Shown: positions 1 to 8,131 of the stretch, piece by piece
Layout of the letters: the number at the start of each line of letters is the position of its first letter
Numbering within the stretch: position 1 is the first letter of the stretch
Assembly (NCBI GenBank): GCA_044220635.1
Contig: JBGAQP010000007.1
Span: 62,001 to 126,000 of the forward strand
From: JBGAQP01 sp044220635
GTDB lineage: Bacteria; Pseudomonadota; Gammaproteobacteria; Burkholderiales; Usitatibacteraceae
DNA length: 64,000 bases
Reading direction: 5' to 3'
Position numbers and translations under genes: made by a program
Notes under the pieces: generated by a model
What the model was told of the DNA's origin: nothing
Database searches by the model: none
Seen by the model: only the letters and a program-made list of their open reading frames with translations

Positions 1-924
1 GCCGACATCGTGGTCGAGAACTTCCGCCCCGGCACGATGGAGAAATGGGGCCTCGGCTACGACGCGCTTTCGAAGGACAACCCCGGCCTCGTGATGGTGC
101 GGCTCTCGGGATTCGGGCAGACCGGGCCCTACCGCGACCAGCCCGGCTTCGGGGCGATCGGGGAATCCATGGGCGGCATGCGCTACATCACGGGCTACCC
201 GGACCGCGCGCCCGTGCGCGTGGGCATCTCGATCGGGGACTCGCTCGCCGCGATGTTCGGCGTCATCGGCGCGCTCACGGCGATCCACCACCGGGCGGCG
301 AGCGGCCAGGGGCAGGTCGTGGACGTCGCGCTCTACGAGGCGGTGTTCGCGATGATGGAATCGATGCTCCCGGAGTTCGGCTACGACGGCTCGATCCGCG
401 AGCGCACCGGCGCCTCGCTGCCCGGGATCGTGCCCTCCAACACCTACGAATGCCGCGACGGAAAATACGTGGTCATCGGGGCGAACGCCGATTCGATCTT
501 CAAGCGGATGATGCGCGCCATCGGCCGGCCGGAGCTGGCCGACGATCCCACGCTCGCCGACAACGCGGGCCGCGTGAAGAGGACCGGGGAGCTCGACCGC
601 GTGATCGGCGAGTGGACCGCCACGGTGACGCTCGACGAGGCGCTGGAGGTGCTCGAGGGCGCCGAGGTGCCCTCGGGGCGCATCTACTCGATCGCCGACA
701 TCGCCGCGGACCTGCACTACCGGGCGCGCGGCATGATCGAGCGCCACAAGCTCGGCGACAAGGACCTGCTGCTGCCCGGCATCGTCCCGAAGCTCTCGCG
801 CACGCCCGGCGGCACGAAGTGGATCGGCCCGCGGCTCGGCGAGCACACCGACGAGGTGTTGAAGGGCCTGGGCTACGACCTGGGGCGGATCGCGGCGCTG
901 AGGAAGGCCGGCGTCGTTTCCTGA
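1..924 (+). CDS. CaiB/BaiF family (class III) CoA-transferase, 3' part
   Basis: The reading frame is open from the first base, so the 5' end lies outside the window; 307 C-terminal residues are visible. The family moves CoA between carboxylic acids through an acyl-enzyme intermediate in the cytoplasm. The visible start carries the family block VENFRPGTMEKWGLGY, followed by LSGFGQTGPY and, near visible residues 103-113, GQVVDVALYEAV. In formyl-CoA transferase the catalytic Asp lies in this last block; here a Glu appears at the corresponding place, an alignment made by eye and tentative. The acid substrate cannot be told from sequence. The gene converges on ppc with 3 bp between the stop codons. 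Confidence 0.9.
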   Translation, partial: ADIVVENFRPGTMEKWGLGYDALSKDNPGLVMVRLSGFGQTGPYRDQPGFGAIGESMGGMRYITGYPDRAPVRVGISIGDSLAAMFGVIGALTAIHHRAASGQGQVVDVALYEAVFAMMESMLPEFGYDGSIRERTGASLPGIVPSNTYECRDGKYVVIGANADSIFKRMMRAIGRPELADDPTLADNAGRVKRTGELDRVIGEWTATVTLDEALEVLEGAEVPSGRIYSIADIAADLHYRARGMIERHKLGDKDLLLPGIVPKLSRTPGGTKWIGPRLGEHTDEVLKGLGYDLGRIAALRKAGVVS

Positions 925-927
925 CCC

Positions 928-3681
928 TCAGCCGGAATTGCGAAGCCCGGCGGCGAGCCCGTTGATGGTGAGGTGGATGCCGCGCTTCACCCGCTCCTCG
1001 GAATCCCCCGCCCGGTAGCGCTTGAGCAGCTCCACCTGCAGGTGGTTCAGGGGGTCGAGGTAGGGGAAGCGGTTGCGGATCGAGCGCGCGAGCGTGTGGT
1101 TCGACTCGAGGAAGCCCATCGACCCGGTGATGGTGAAGAACGCGCGGACCGTGGCGTCGAGCTCGGCGCGGATGTGCGCGAAGATCTCCTCGGCCGGCGC
1201 CTGGGTCCCGACGAGGTCCTTGTAGCGCGCGGCGATCGAGAGGTCCGCCTTCGCGAGCAGCATCTCGAGGTTCGAGAGCATCGCGCGGAAGAAGGGCCAG
1301 TCGCGCCACATGTCGTGCAGCAGGCGCTTGCCGGATTCGCCCCGGCGCAGCACGAAGGCGTCGACGGCGCTGCCCAGCCCGTACCAGCCCGGCAGCATCA
1401 CGCGGCACTGCGCCCAGGAAAACACCCAGGGAATCGCGCGCAGGTCCTCGATGCGCTCCGAGGGCTTGCGCGAGGCCGGGCGCGAGCCGATGTTGAGCTC
1501 GGCGATCTCGCGGATCGGCGTCGAGGCGCGGAAGTAGTCGACGAAGCCCGGCGTTCCGTACACGAGCTCGCGATACGCCTCGTAGGCCGTGGCCGACAGC
1601 TCCTCCATCGCCGCGTGATAGTCCTCGTGCTCGGCGTGGGGCGCCTCGTCGAGGGTCGCGCGCACCGTGGCGGCGACGAGCGCCTCGAGGTTGCGCCGGC
1701 CGATGTCGCGGTTCGCGTACTTGCCCGCGATCACCTCGCCCTGCTCCGTGAGGCGGATCTCGCCCTGGACGCTGCCCGGCGGCTGCGCGAGGATCGCCTC
1801 GTACGACGGCCCCCCGCCGCGCCCCACCGTGCCGCCGCGGCCGTGGAAGAAGCGAAGCCGCACGCCCGCCTCGCGGAAGACCTCCACGAGCGCGACCTCC
1901 GCCTTGTAGAGCTCCCAGTTCGAGGTGACGTAGCCGCCGTCCTTGTTGCTGTCGGAGTAGCCGAGCATCACTTCCTGCACGCCGCCGAGCGAGGCGACGA
2001 TCGAGCCCGCCTCGGCGAGCGCGAACCACTCGCGCATCGTCGCCGGCGCGCGGCGCAGGTCGCCGATGGTCTCGAAGAGCGGCACGATCTGCAGGCGCGA
2101 TTCGAGCGCGGCTCCCGGCGTCACCAGCCCCGCTTCCTTGAGCAGCACCGCGACCTCGAGAAGGTCCGAGACGCTCTCGGTCTTCGAGATCACGTAATGG
2201 CGGATCGCGTCGCTCCCGTAGCGCCGCACCACCCCCGCGGCCGCCTCCAGGATCGCGAGCTCGCCCTGCACGAGCTCGGAGTAGCTCGCGAACGCGGATC
2301 GCAGCGGCCGGGGCGAGGCGAGCTCGGAGCGCAGCAGACGCTGGCGCGAAGCCTCGTCGAGGGCCTTGTAGTCGAGGGTCAGGCCCGCCTCGCGCAGCAG
2401 CTCCGCCACCGCCTCCTCGTGCACGTCCGCGTTCTGCCGCAGGTCGAGGCTCGCGAGGTGGAAGCCGAAGGTGCGAACGGCGTGGCGCAGCGTCCGCAGC
2501 GGCCCGTCGGCGAGCAGCGCGTTGCCCGAAGTCCGCAGGCTCGCGTCGATCACGTCGAGGTCGGCGGAGAACGCGCGGGCGTCCGGATAAGGCTCCGCTG
2601 CGCCCACGGCGGCGCGGTGCTCGCCGCGAAGGCCGAGGGCGACGGCGGTGGCCGCCAGCCGCGCGAAGATCCCGGTGAGCGCCCGGCGGTAGGGCTCGTC
2701 CTCGCGGTGGGGCGAGCGGTCCGGGGATGTCTCGGCAAGAGCGGTGAGCGCCGGCGTGACGCGCGTGAGCCGCCCCGAGAGCGGAAGCTCCGCGCCCAGC
2801 GTGTGCACCGTGTCGAAGTAGTGGTCGAAGGCGATCTGCGCCTGGCGCGCGAAGGCGTATTCGAGCGCTTCCGCGGTCACGAAGGGATTGCCGTCGCGGT
2901 CTCCCCCGACCCAGCTGCCGATCGAGAGGATGCCGGGAAGCTCGGGGCGCTGCGCCGTGCCCGGCAGCTTCGCCACCGCGTCCTCGATGTCCGCGTGGAT
3001 GCGCGGGATCGTGTCGATGAAGGTGTAGTGGAAGTAGGCGAGCGCGTTCGCGATCTCGTCGCGCACGCGCAGCTTCATGGGCCGGAGCATGCGCGTCTGC
3101 CAGAGCGTCGCCACGAGGCGGCGCAGCTCCGTTTCCGCGGCCTCGCGCTCCTCGGGGAGCAGCCCCGGCGCGTCCATCTGCTGCAGCCAGTGCGCGATGG
3201 CGAGCTGGCAGTCGAGCGTGCTCTTTCTCTGCACTTCCGTCGGGTGCGCCGTGAGCACGGGGGTGACGCGGATGCGCGAGAGCGTGGCGATGCCCTCCTC
3301 GCGGGTCGAGCCTCGCGCGACCGCGTCCGCGAACAGGCCCTGCAGGGTGGAGGCGAGCGGGGGCGAGCCCTCGCGCCGGTTCTCCCGGTGGCGGCGGATG
3401 TGGTGCCGGTCCTCGGCGATGTTGGCGAGCTGGGAGAAGTGGCTGAAGGCGCGCACCACGACGACGACCTGGTCGTCGGTCAGAGCATCGAGGGTGTTGG
3501 CGAGCGAGCGGCGCGAGGCCACGTCCTCGAGGCGGCGGCTCGCCACCGCGAGCTTGCGGATGGTCTCGATGAGGTCGAAGGTGAACTCGCCCTCGAGGTC
3601 GCGGATCGTGTCGCCGAGCAGCCGCCCGAGCAGGCGGATGTCCTCGGCGAGCGCGGCGTCCTTGTCCCGGGGGGTGTCCAT
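928..3681 (-). CDS. ppc: Phosphoenolpyruvate carboxylase
   Basis: Carboxylates phosphoenolpyruvate with bicarbonate to oxaloacetate, replenishing the TCA cycle in the cytoplasm. The 917-residue product has the usual bacterial length. Visible family blocks are TAHPTEVQRKS (catalytic His at about 146), GSWVGGDRDGNPFVT, GYSDSNKDGGY, FFHGRGGTVGRGGGPS (second catalytic His, glycine-rich loop) and the typical C-terminus TINGLAAGLRNSG. The ATG at 3681 is chosen because the N-terminus then matches the normal family start. A GC-rich repeat occupies the space upstream and no convincing promoter is visible there. No truncation or frameshift is seen. Confidence 0.98.
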   Translation of the reverse strand: MDTPRDKDAALAEDIRLLGRLLGDTIRDLEGEFTFDLIETIRKLAVASRRLEDVASRRSLANTLDALTDDQVVVVVRAFSHFSQLANIAEDRHHIRRHRENRREGSPPLASTLQGLFADAVARGSTREEGIATLSRIRVTPVLTAHPTEVQRKSTLDCQLAIAHWLQQMDAPGLLPEEREAAETELRRLVATLWQTRMLRPMKLRVRDEIANALAYFHYTFIDTIPRIHADIEDAVAKLPGTAQRPELPGILSIGSWVGGDRDGNPFVTAEALEYAFARQAQIAFDHYFDTVHTLGAELPLSGRLTRVTPALTALAETSPDRSPHREDEPYRRALTGIFARLAATAVALGLRGEHRAAVGAAEPYPDARAFSADLDVIDASLRTSGNALLADGPLRTLRHAVRTFGFHLASLDLRQNADVHEEAVAELLREAGLTLDYKALDEASRQRLLRSELASPRPLRSAFASYSELVQGELAILEAAAGVVRRYGSDAIRHYVISKTESVSDLLEVAVLLKEAGLVTPGAALESRLQIVPLFETIGDLRRAPATMREWFALAEAGSIVASLGGVQEVMLGYSDSNKDGGYVTSNWELYKAEVALVEVFREAGVRLRFFHGRGGTVGRGGGPSYEAILAQPPGSVQGEIRLTEQGEVIAGKYANRDIGRRNLEALVAATVRATLDEAPHAEHEDYHAAMEELSATAYEAYRELVYGTPGFVDYFRASTPIREIAELNIGSRPASRKPSERIEDLRAIPWVFSWAQCRVMLPGWYGLGSAVDAFVLRRGESGKRLLHDMWRDWPFFRAMLSNLEMLLAKADLSIAARYKDLVGTQAPAEEIFAHIRAELDATVRAFFTITGSMGFLESNHTLARSIRNRFPYLDPLNHLQVELLKRYRAGDSEERVKRGIHLTINGLAAGLRNSG

Positions 3682-3716
3682 GGCGTTAGCTTCCCGGATT
3701 CGACGGGGCCGCGCAA

Positions 3717-3789
3717 TTCACCCTCGCCCCGGCCCTCTCCCGAGGCCGAAACCGCGACCCCCTCCCTCGGGAGGGGGCCGGGAGGGGGA
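3717..3789. repeat. GC-rich intergenic repeat (PHPGPLP type)
   Basis: CT-rich and GA-rich inverted arms (CCGGCCCTCTCCCGAGG, then CCCCCTCCCTCGGGAGGGGG) fill the gap between ppc and the DsrE-like gene. One reading frame gives RPGPLPRP, close to the PHPGPLPRERG peptide encoded by the related copy between gltB and gltD. The repeat could act as a transcription barrier; that is inference. Confidence 0.6.
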
Positions 3790-4236
3790 TCAGCCCTTGA
3801 TGTAGCTCCAGCCCTGGCGTTGCAGGTCGATGATGCGGATCAGCCCGCCGGGCACGTAGCCGATCGCCGGCAGCATGTCTTCCTTCGAGAGCTTCTGGCG
3901 CTTCATCGTGCTCTGGCAGGCGGAGAGCTTCACGCCGCGCTTGAGCGCATCGGCCACGCGTTCGGCGTGCGGCGAGTCGAGCTTGAGCAGGCCGATGCCC
4001 TGGCCGAGTGCGACGACCTCGACCTCGACGTTCTCCTTGCCGAGGAGCTGCTGCAGGTTCTCGGTGTAGTTGATGCCCTGGGCCCAGAGCTTGGGGTCGG
4101 GGTCGCTGACCTGGATGACGACGCGGTACTTCTGGGCGGCGGAAGCCGCGGCGGGCTTGGCGGGGTCCGCGGCGGCGACGGGCAGCGCGGGGACGAGGAA
4201 CGCGGCGGCGAGGGCGATGGCGTACAGGGCTTTCAT
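3790..4236 (-). CDS. Exported DsrE/DsrF-like protein
   Basis: A 148-residue protein. Residues 1-22 form a signal peptide (MKALYAIALAAAFLVPALPVAAA), so the mature protein should be periplasmic. The rest resembles the DsrE/DsrF-like fold (sulfur-relay/COG1416 type): a first strand YRVVIQVSD, a helix with LLGKENVEVEVVALGQGIGLL, and one cysteine in LSACQST, where family members carry an active or sulfur-carrying Cys. A strong Shine-Dalgarno (GGAGGA) precedes ATG 4236. Family members carry persulfide in sulfur oxidation or tRNA thiolation, but the exported single-domain versions have no established role. There are no sulfur-oxidation genes nearby. Function is therefore left open. Confidence 0.75.
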   Translation of the reverse strand: MKALYAIALAAAFLVPALPVAAADPAKPAAASAAQKYRVVIQVSDPDPKLWAQGINYTENLQQLLGKENVEVEVVALGQGIGLLKLDSPHAERVADALKRGVKLSACQSTMKRQKLSKEDMLPAIGYVPGGLIRIIDLQRQGWSYIKG

Positions 4237-4338
4237 GGTCTCCTCCGGGTGTCGTTATGGGATCGAACCGGCGGATTGTTCGCGTTCGTCCGGGGAGCGG
4301 CAATACTCCCGATGGGGGGACCCCGGCCGGAGGCGGGG

Positions 4339-4344
4339 TAAAAT
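4339..4344 (+). promoter_or_regulatory. -10 element TAAAAT for the lyase gene
   Basis: TAAAAT ends only 6 nt before ATG 4351, so a transcript starting at the usual distance would begin at or next to the start codon and be leaderless. No clear -35 hexamer is visible in the G-rich DNA upstream. Confidence 0.5.
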
Positions 4345-4350
4345 CGCGCC

Positions 4351-5286
4351 ATGCGCCTGTACATCAACGACGTCGCCGTCCGCGACGGCTTCCAGATCGA
4401 GAAGGAATTCATCCCGACCGCGACCAAGGTCGAGGTGATCGACGCCCTGTCGCGCACGGGGCTCGCGAAGATCGAGGTGACCTCCTTCGTGAGCCCGAAG
4501 GCGGTGCCCGCGCTCGCCGACGCGAACGATGTGCTCGCCCGCATCGAGCGCGTGCCCGGCGTCGCCTACGTGGCGCTCGTGCCCAACATCCGCGGCGTGC
4601 ACAACGCGGCCGCCGCGCCCGCGAAGCCCGACGAGGTGAACGGCGTGGTCTCGGCCTCCGAGACCCACAACCGCGCCAACATCAACCGCACCCACGAGCA
4701 GTCGCTGACGGAGCTGCCGACGATGGTGAAGGTGGCCCACGACGCGGGGATGAAGATCACGATGAGCCTGTCGACGACCTTCGGCTGCCCCTTCGAGGGG
4801 CGCATTGCCGAGGACGCGGTGCTGCGCTTCGTGGAGATGTTCCGCGAGCTGGGTTTCGACGGCATCTCGCTCGCCGACACGACCGGGATGGCGAACCCCT
4901 TCCAGGTGCAGATGCTCGTGCAGAAGGTGCTGCACCGCTTCCCGCCGCCCGACGAGCGCTACTACACGCTGCACTTCCACAACACGCGCGGCATGGGGCT
5001 CGCCAACGTGCTCGCCGGCATCGAATCCGGCGTGCGCTCCTTCGACGGCTCGGTCGCGGGCCTCGGCGGCTGCCCCTTCGCGCCCGGCGCCACGGGCAAC
5101 ATCTGCACCGAGGACCTGGTCAACATGCTCCAGGACATGGGCTACGATACCGGCGTCGACCTGGACCGGCTCCTCGCGGTGGCGCGCCGCATCCCCGCCG
5201 TCGTGGGCCACGACACCCCGGGCCAGGTCATGAAAGCCGGCAAGAGCCTCGAGCTCCACGCGATCCCGAAAAACCTTGTTACATGA
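4351..5286 (+). CDS. Hydroxymethylglutaryl-CoA lyase family protein
   Basis: A 311-residue DRE-TIM metallolyase. HMG-CoA lyases split HMG-CoA to acetyl-CoA and acetoacetate in leucine or ketone-body catabolism. The N-terminus VAVRDGFQIE carries the catalytic Arg and metal-binding Asp (R10, D11). FHNTRGMGLAN provides the metal-binding His pair (H208, H210). SVAGLGGCPFAPGATGN is the HMG-CoA lyase signature with its active-site Cys (C241). It may act on a related 3-hydroxy-3-methyl acyl-CoA rather than HMG-CoA itself. The last three sense codons and the stop lie inside a palindromic element (5276-5324). The gene stands alone between a DsrE-like gene on the other strand and an ABC importer operon with its own ribosome site. 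Confidence 0.92.
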   Translation: MRLYINDVAVRDGFQIEKEFIPTATKVEVIDALSRTGLAKIEVTSFVSPKAVPALADANDVLARIERVPGVAYVALVPNIRGVHNAAAAPAKPDEVNGVVSASETHNRANINRTHEQSLTELPTMVKVAHDAGMKITMSLSTTFGCPFEGRIAEDAVLRFVEMFRELGFDGISLADTTGMANPFQVQMLVQKVLHRFPPPDERYYTLHFHNTRGMGLANVLAGIESGVRSFDGSVAGLGGCPFAPGATGNICTEDLVNMLQDMGYDTGVDLDRLLAVARRIPAVVGHDTPGQVMKAGKSLELHAIPKNLVT

Positions 5287-5324
5287 CTTAAATGGGGACA
5301 GTCCCCATTTAATCGCTGTAACAA
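5276..5324. repeat. Nested palindromic (REP-like) element overlapping the lyase stop codon
   Basis: Outer arms TTGTTACA (5276-5283) and TGTAACAA (5317-5324) match perfectly. They enclose a 4x4 internal loop and a perfect 12-bp inner stem, TTAAATGGGGAC (5288-5299) and its complement (5301-5312), around a single central A. The shape (stem, internal loop, stem) is that of a mobile REP/RAYT-type palindrome. It can also fold as an mRNA 3' hairpin and may act as a terminator, though no T-tract follows. Confidence 0.85.
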
Positions 5325-5343
5325 TTCAAGGAGGAGAAGAAGC

Positions 5344-6369
5344 ATGAAGCGTCTTGTGCAAGCGATCGGTGCGCTCGCCCTGGGGGTGATGCTCGCTGCG
5401 ACGTCCTGGGCCCAGGCCCCGGAGAAGAAGAAGATCACCATCGCCGTCGGGGGCAAGAGCCTCTTCTACTACCTCCCGCTCTCGGTGGCCGAGCGCAAGG
5501 GCTACTTCAAGGACGAGGGGCTGGAGGTCGAGATCCCCGATTTCGCGGGCGGCGCCAAGGCGCTGCAGGCAATGGTCGGCGGCTCCGCGGACATGGTCTC
5601 GGGCGCCTACGAGCACACGATCAACATGGCCGCGAAGAAGCAGCCCATCAAGGCCGTGGTGCTGCAGGCGAAGTACAGCTCGATCGTGCTGCTGCTGCCG
5701 AAGGACAAGGCCGCGAAGTACAAGGGCGCGAAGGACCTGAAGGGACTGAAGGTGGGCGTGACCGCGCCCGGCTCCTCCACGAACATGTTCGTGAACAACC
5801 TCCTCGCGAAGGACGGGCTCAAGCCCACCGACATCTCCGTGGTCGGCGTGGGCGCGGGCTCCGGCGCCGTGGCGGCGATGGAGAAGGGCGAGATCGACGC
5901 GCTCTCGAACCTCGACCCGGTCATCACCCAGCTCGAGTCCACGGGCAAGTTCGTCGCGGTGGCCGACAGCCGCACCGAGAAGGGGATGAACGACATCTAC
6001 GGCGGCGACTACCACGCTTCCGTGATCTACATCACCGAGGAGTACATCAAGAAGAACCCGAACACGGTGCAGGCGGTGGTGAACGCGATCGTGCGCGCCA
6101 ACCGCTGGATCGCGAAGGCCTCGCCCCAGGACATCGTCGACCTCATGCCGGACGCGTACAAGGCGGGCAACCCCTCGCTCTACAAGCAGGGCCTGCTCAA
6201 GAACATGATCGGCTACTCCGAGGACGGCCAGATGTCGATGAAGGCCGCGCAGAACGTCTACAAGGTCCTCGTCCAGTTCGAGCCCTCGGTCATGAAGGCC
6301 GGGAAGATGGACCTCGCGGCGACCTTCGACAATTCGTTCGCGAAGAAGGCCGCGGCAAAGTACAAGTGA
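5344..6369 (+). CDS. NitT/TauT-type ABC transporter, substrate-binding protein
   Basis: A 341-residue periplasmic binding protein of the SsuA/THI5-like class. A signal peptide (residues 1-23) ends in TSWA before Q24. The mature protein starts with KKITIAVGGKSLFYYLPLSVAERKG, the family's first lobe, followed by FAGGAKALQAMVGGSADM and LKVGVTAPGSSTNMFVNNLL. A very good Shine-Dalgarno (AAGGAGG, 5328-5334) precedes ATG 5344. It is the first gene of an importer operon with the ATPase and permease downstream. Relatives bind sulfonates, nitrate, taurine, pyrimidine precursors or aromatic acids; the ligand here cannot be told. Confidence 0.93.
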   Translation: MKRLVQAIGALALGVMLAATSWAQAPEKKKITIAVGGKSLFYYLPLSVAERKGYFKDEGLEVEIPDFAGGAKALQAMVGGSADMVSGAYEHTINMAAKKQPIKAVVLQAKYSSIVLLLPKDKAAKYKGAKDLKGLKVGVTAPGSSTNMFVNNLLAKDGLKPTDISVVGVGAGSGAVAAMEKGEIDALSNLDPVITQLESTGKFVAVADSRTEKGMNDIYGGDYHASVIYITEEYIKKNPNTVQAVVNAIVRANRWIAKASPQDIVDLMPDAYKAGNPSLYKQGLLKNMIGYSEDGQMSMKAAQNVYKVLVQFEPSVMKAGKMDLAATFDNSFAKKAAAKYK

Positions 6370-6384
6370 CATCGGCAACCGCGC

Positions 6385-6414
6385 TCGAAGGGACGGGCCC
6401 TGCCCGCCCTTCGA
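6385..6414 (+). promoter_or_regulatory. mRNA hairpin between binding-protein and ATPase genes
   Basis: TCGAAGGG (6385-6392) pairs with CCCTTCGA (6407-6414) and an inner GGGC pairs with GCCC. There is no T-tract, so the hairpin more likely stabilises the upstream mRNA or attenuates read-through than terminates outright. Confidence 0.55.
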
Positions 6415-6426
6415 CGTGAGCGAGCG

Positions 6427-7245
6427 ATGGCGACCGCCGTATCCCTCGAAGGCGTCACCTGCACCTTCGCCGCCAAGGGCGGCGAGGGCGGCAGCTACAC
6501 GGCGGTGAAGGACGTGGCGCTCTATGTCGCCGAGGGCGAGTTCGTCTCGGTGGTCGGGCCCACGGGCTGCGGGAAGTCGACGCTGCTCAACGTCGCCGCG
6601 GGGCTGCTCCGGCCCTCGGCGGGCGCGGTCCGCATCCTCGGCGAGCCGCTCGCGGGGATCAACCGGCACGCGGGCTACATGTTCCAGGCCGAGGCGCTGA
6701 TGCCCTGGCGCAGCGCCCTCGACAACGTCATCGCGGGCCTGCAGTTCCGCGGCGAGGACCCGGAGAAGGCCCGCCGGCTCGGCGACGAGTGGCTCTCCCG
6801 CGTGGGCCTCGCGGGCTTCGGCGACCGCTACCCCCACCAGCTCTCCGGCGGCATGAGGAAGCGCGTCTCGCTCGCGCAGATGCTGATCCTCGACCCGAAG
6901 ATCCTGCTCATGGACGAGCCCTTCTCCGCGCTCGACGTGCAGACGCGCCAGCTGATGGAGAACGAGCTGCTCGAGCTCTGGAGCGCCAACCGCAAGAGCG
7001 TCATCTTCATCACCCACGACCTCGAGGAGGCGATCTCGCTCTCCGATCGCGTCGTGGTGCTCTCCGCGGGCCCCGCCTCGCACCCGATCGGCGAGTACGA
7101 GATCGACCTGCCGCGACCGCGCGACGTCTCCGAGATCCGCCTCTCGCCGCAGTTCATCCAGCTCCACGACCGCATCTGGCACGCGATGAAGGACGAGGTG
7201 CTCAAGGGCTACCAGCAGACGAGGAACCGCGTGGTGGCCGGATGA
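6427..7245 (+). CDS. NitT/TauT-type ABC transporter, ATP-binding protein
   Basis: A 272-residue cytoplasmic ATPase that powers the importer. Walker A is GPTGCGKST (about 44-52), the Q-loop is in GYMFQAEALMPW, the ABC signature is LSGGMRKR (about 139-146, the M being common in this subfamily), Walker B is ILLMDEPF (about 159-166), and the switch His is in FITHDLEEA. The C-terminal tail is typical of SsuB/TauB-like ATPases. It follows the binding-protein gene by 57 nt, which contain a hairpin, and precedes the permease by 58 nt. Confidence 0.95.
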   Translation: MATAVSLEGVTCTFAAKGGEGGSYTAVKDVALYVAEGEFVSVVGPTGCGKSTLLNVAAGLLRPSAGAVRILGEPLAGINRHAGYMFQAEALMPWRSALDNVIAGLQFRGEDPEKARRLGDEWLSRVGLAGFGDRYPHQLSGGMRKRVSLAQMLILDPKILLMDEPFSALDVQTRQLMENELLELWSANRKSVIFITHDLEEAISLSDRVVVLSAGPASHPIGEYEIDLPRPRDVSEIRLSPQFIQLHDRIWHAMKDEVLKGYQQTRNRVVAG

Positions 7246-7275
7246 GCCCGGGGACGACGCGGATCCGTGTGACTG

Positions 7276-7295
7276 CCCCCTCCCAAGGGGAAGGG
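7276..7295. repeat. Short copy of the GC-rich intergenic repeat
   Basis: CCCCTCCC-AA-GGGGAAGGGA lies between the ATPase and permease genes. In one frame it reads PSPWEG, like the SPSPWGEG reading of the copy at 19652. Its purine-rich right half also serves as the probable ribosome site of the permease. Confidence 0.45.
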
Positions 7296-7303
7296 ACGAG
7301 ACC

Positions 7304-8107
7304 GTGAAGCGCAGGCTCTGGGTCTGGCAGCTCCTGATGCTCGTGGCCGTGTTCGGCCTCTGGCAGGTGCTGACCCAGCCCGACCTCATCCCGCCGGTGA
7401 TGTGGGAGAACCCGAACCGCGCGGCCTTCTTCTTCGGCGAGCCCGTGAAGATGTTCGCGGTGATCCGCGACTGGTTCGTCGGCGGGGAGATCTACCCGCA
7501 CCTCTGGGTGACGCTGCAGGAGACGGCGCTCGCGTTCGTGATCGGCGCCGCGCTCGGCCTCGTGATCGGGCTGTGGCTCGGGCTCTCGCCCACCGCCTCC
7601 GCGCTCTTCGACCCCTACATCACGGCGATGAACGCGATGCCGCGCGTGGTGCTCGCGCCGATCTTCATGGTGTGGTTCGGGCTCGGCATCTGGTCGAAGG
7701 TGGCGCTCGGCGTCACCCTCGTCTTCTTCATCGTCTTCTTCAACGTCTACCAGGGCGTGAAGGAAGTGAGCCCCGTGGTGCTCAACAACGCGACGATGCT
7801 CGGCGCCACGCGCCGCCAGCTCCTGCGCTACGTGTACCTGCCCTCGGCGACTTCGTGGGTGTTCTCGAGCCTGCACACGTCGGTCGGCATGGCCTTCGTG
7901 GGCGCGGTGGTGGGCGAGTACCTCGGCAGCGCGAAGGGCGTGGGTTACCTCATCCACATGGCCGAGGGCGCCTTCGACATCAACACCGTCTTCGCGGGCA
8001 TCCTCGTGCTCACCGCCTTCGCGCTGGTGCTCGACTTCGCCGTCACCCGCGTCGAGAAGCGCCTGCTCGTCTGGCGCCCCACGCAGAGCGAGACCGAGCA
8101 GCTCTGA
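7304..8107 (+). CDS. NitT/TauT-type ABC transporter, permease
   Basis: A 267-residue inner-membrane permease with about six hydrophobic helices. The cytoplasmic EAA-type loop is visible as VLNNATMLGATRRQLLRYVYLP, where the ATPase docks. The first helix is WQLLMLVAVFGLWQVL. A GTG start at 7304 is chosen because it gives a Lys/Arg-rich N-terminus ahead of the first helix and is preceded by AAGGGGAAGGGA. It completes the binding-protein/ATPase/permease operon. It converges on the SDR gene with a short hairpin between them. Confidence 0.93.
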   Translation: MKRRLWVWQLLMLVAVFGLWQVLTQPDLIPPVMWENPNRAAFFFGEPVKMFAVIRDWFVGGEIYPHLWVTLQETALAFVIGAALGLVIGLWLGLSPTASALFDPYITAMNAMPRVVLAPIFMVWFGLGIWSKVALGVTLVFFIVFFNVYQGVKEVSPVVLNNATMLGATRRQLLRYVYLPSATSWVFSSLHTSVGMAFVGAVVGEYLGSAKGVGYLIHMAEGAFDINTVFAGILVLTAFALVLDFAVTRVEKRLLVWRPTQSETEQL

Positions 8108-8122
8108 GGCCCGCGCCGGGCC
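8108..8122. terminator. Candidate bidirectional terminator hairpin
   Basis: GGCCCG-CGC-CGGGCC lies in the 24-bp gap between two convergent genes. No T-tract is present, so this is a weak call. Confidence 0.3.
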
Positions 8123-8131
8123 GCCGCCCGC

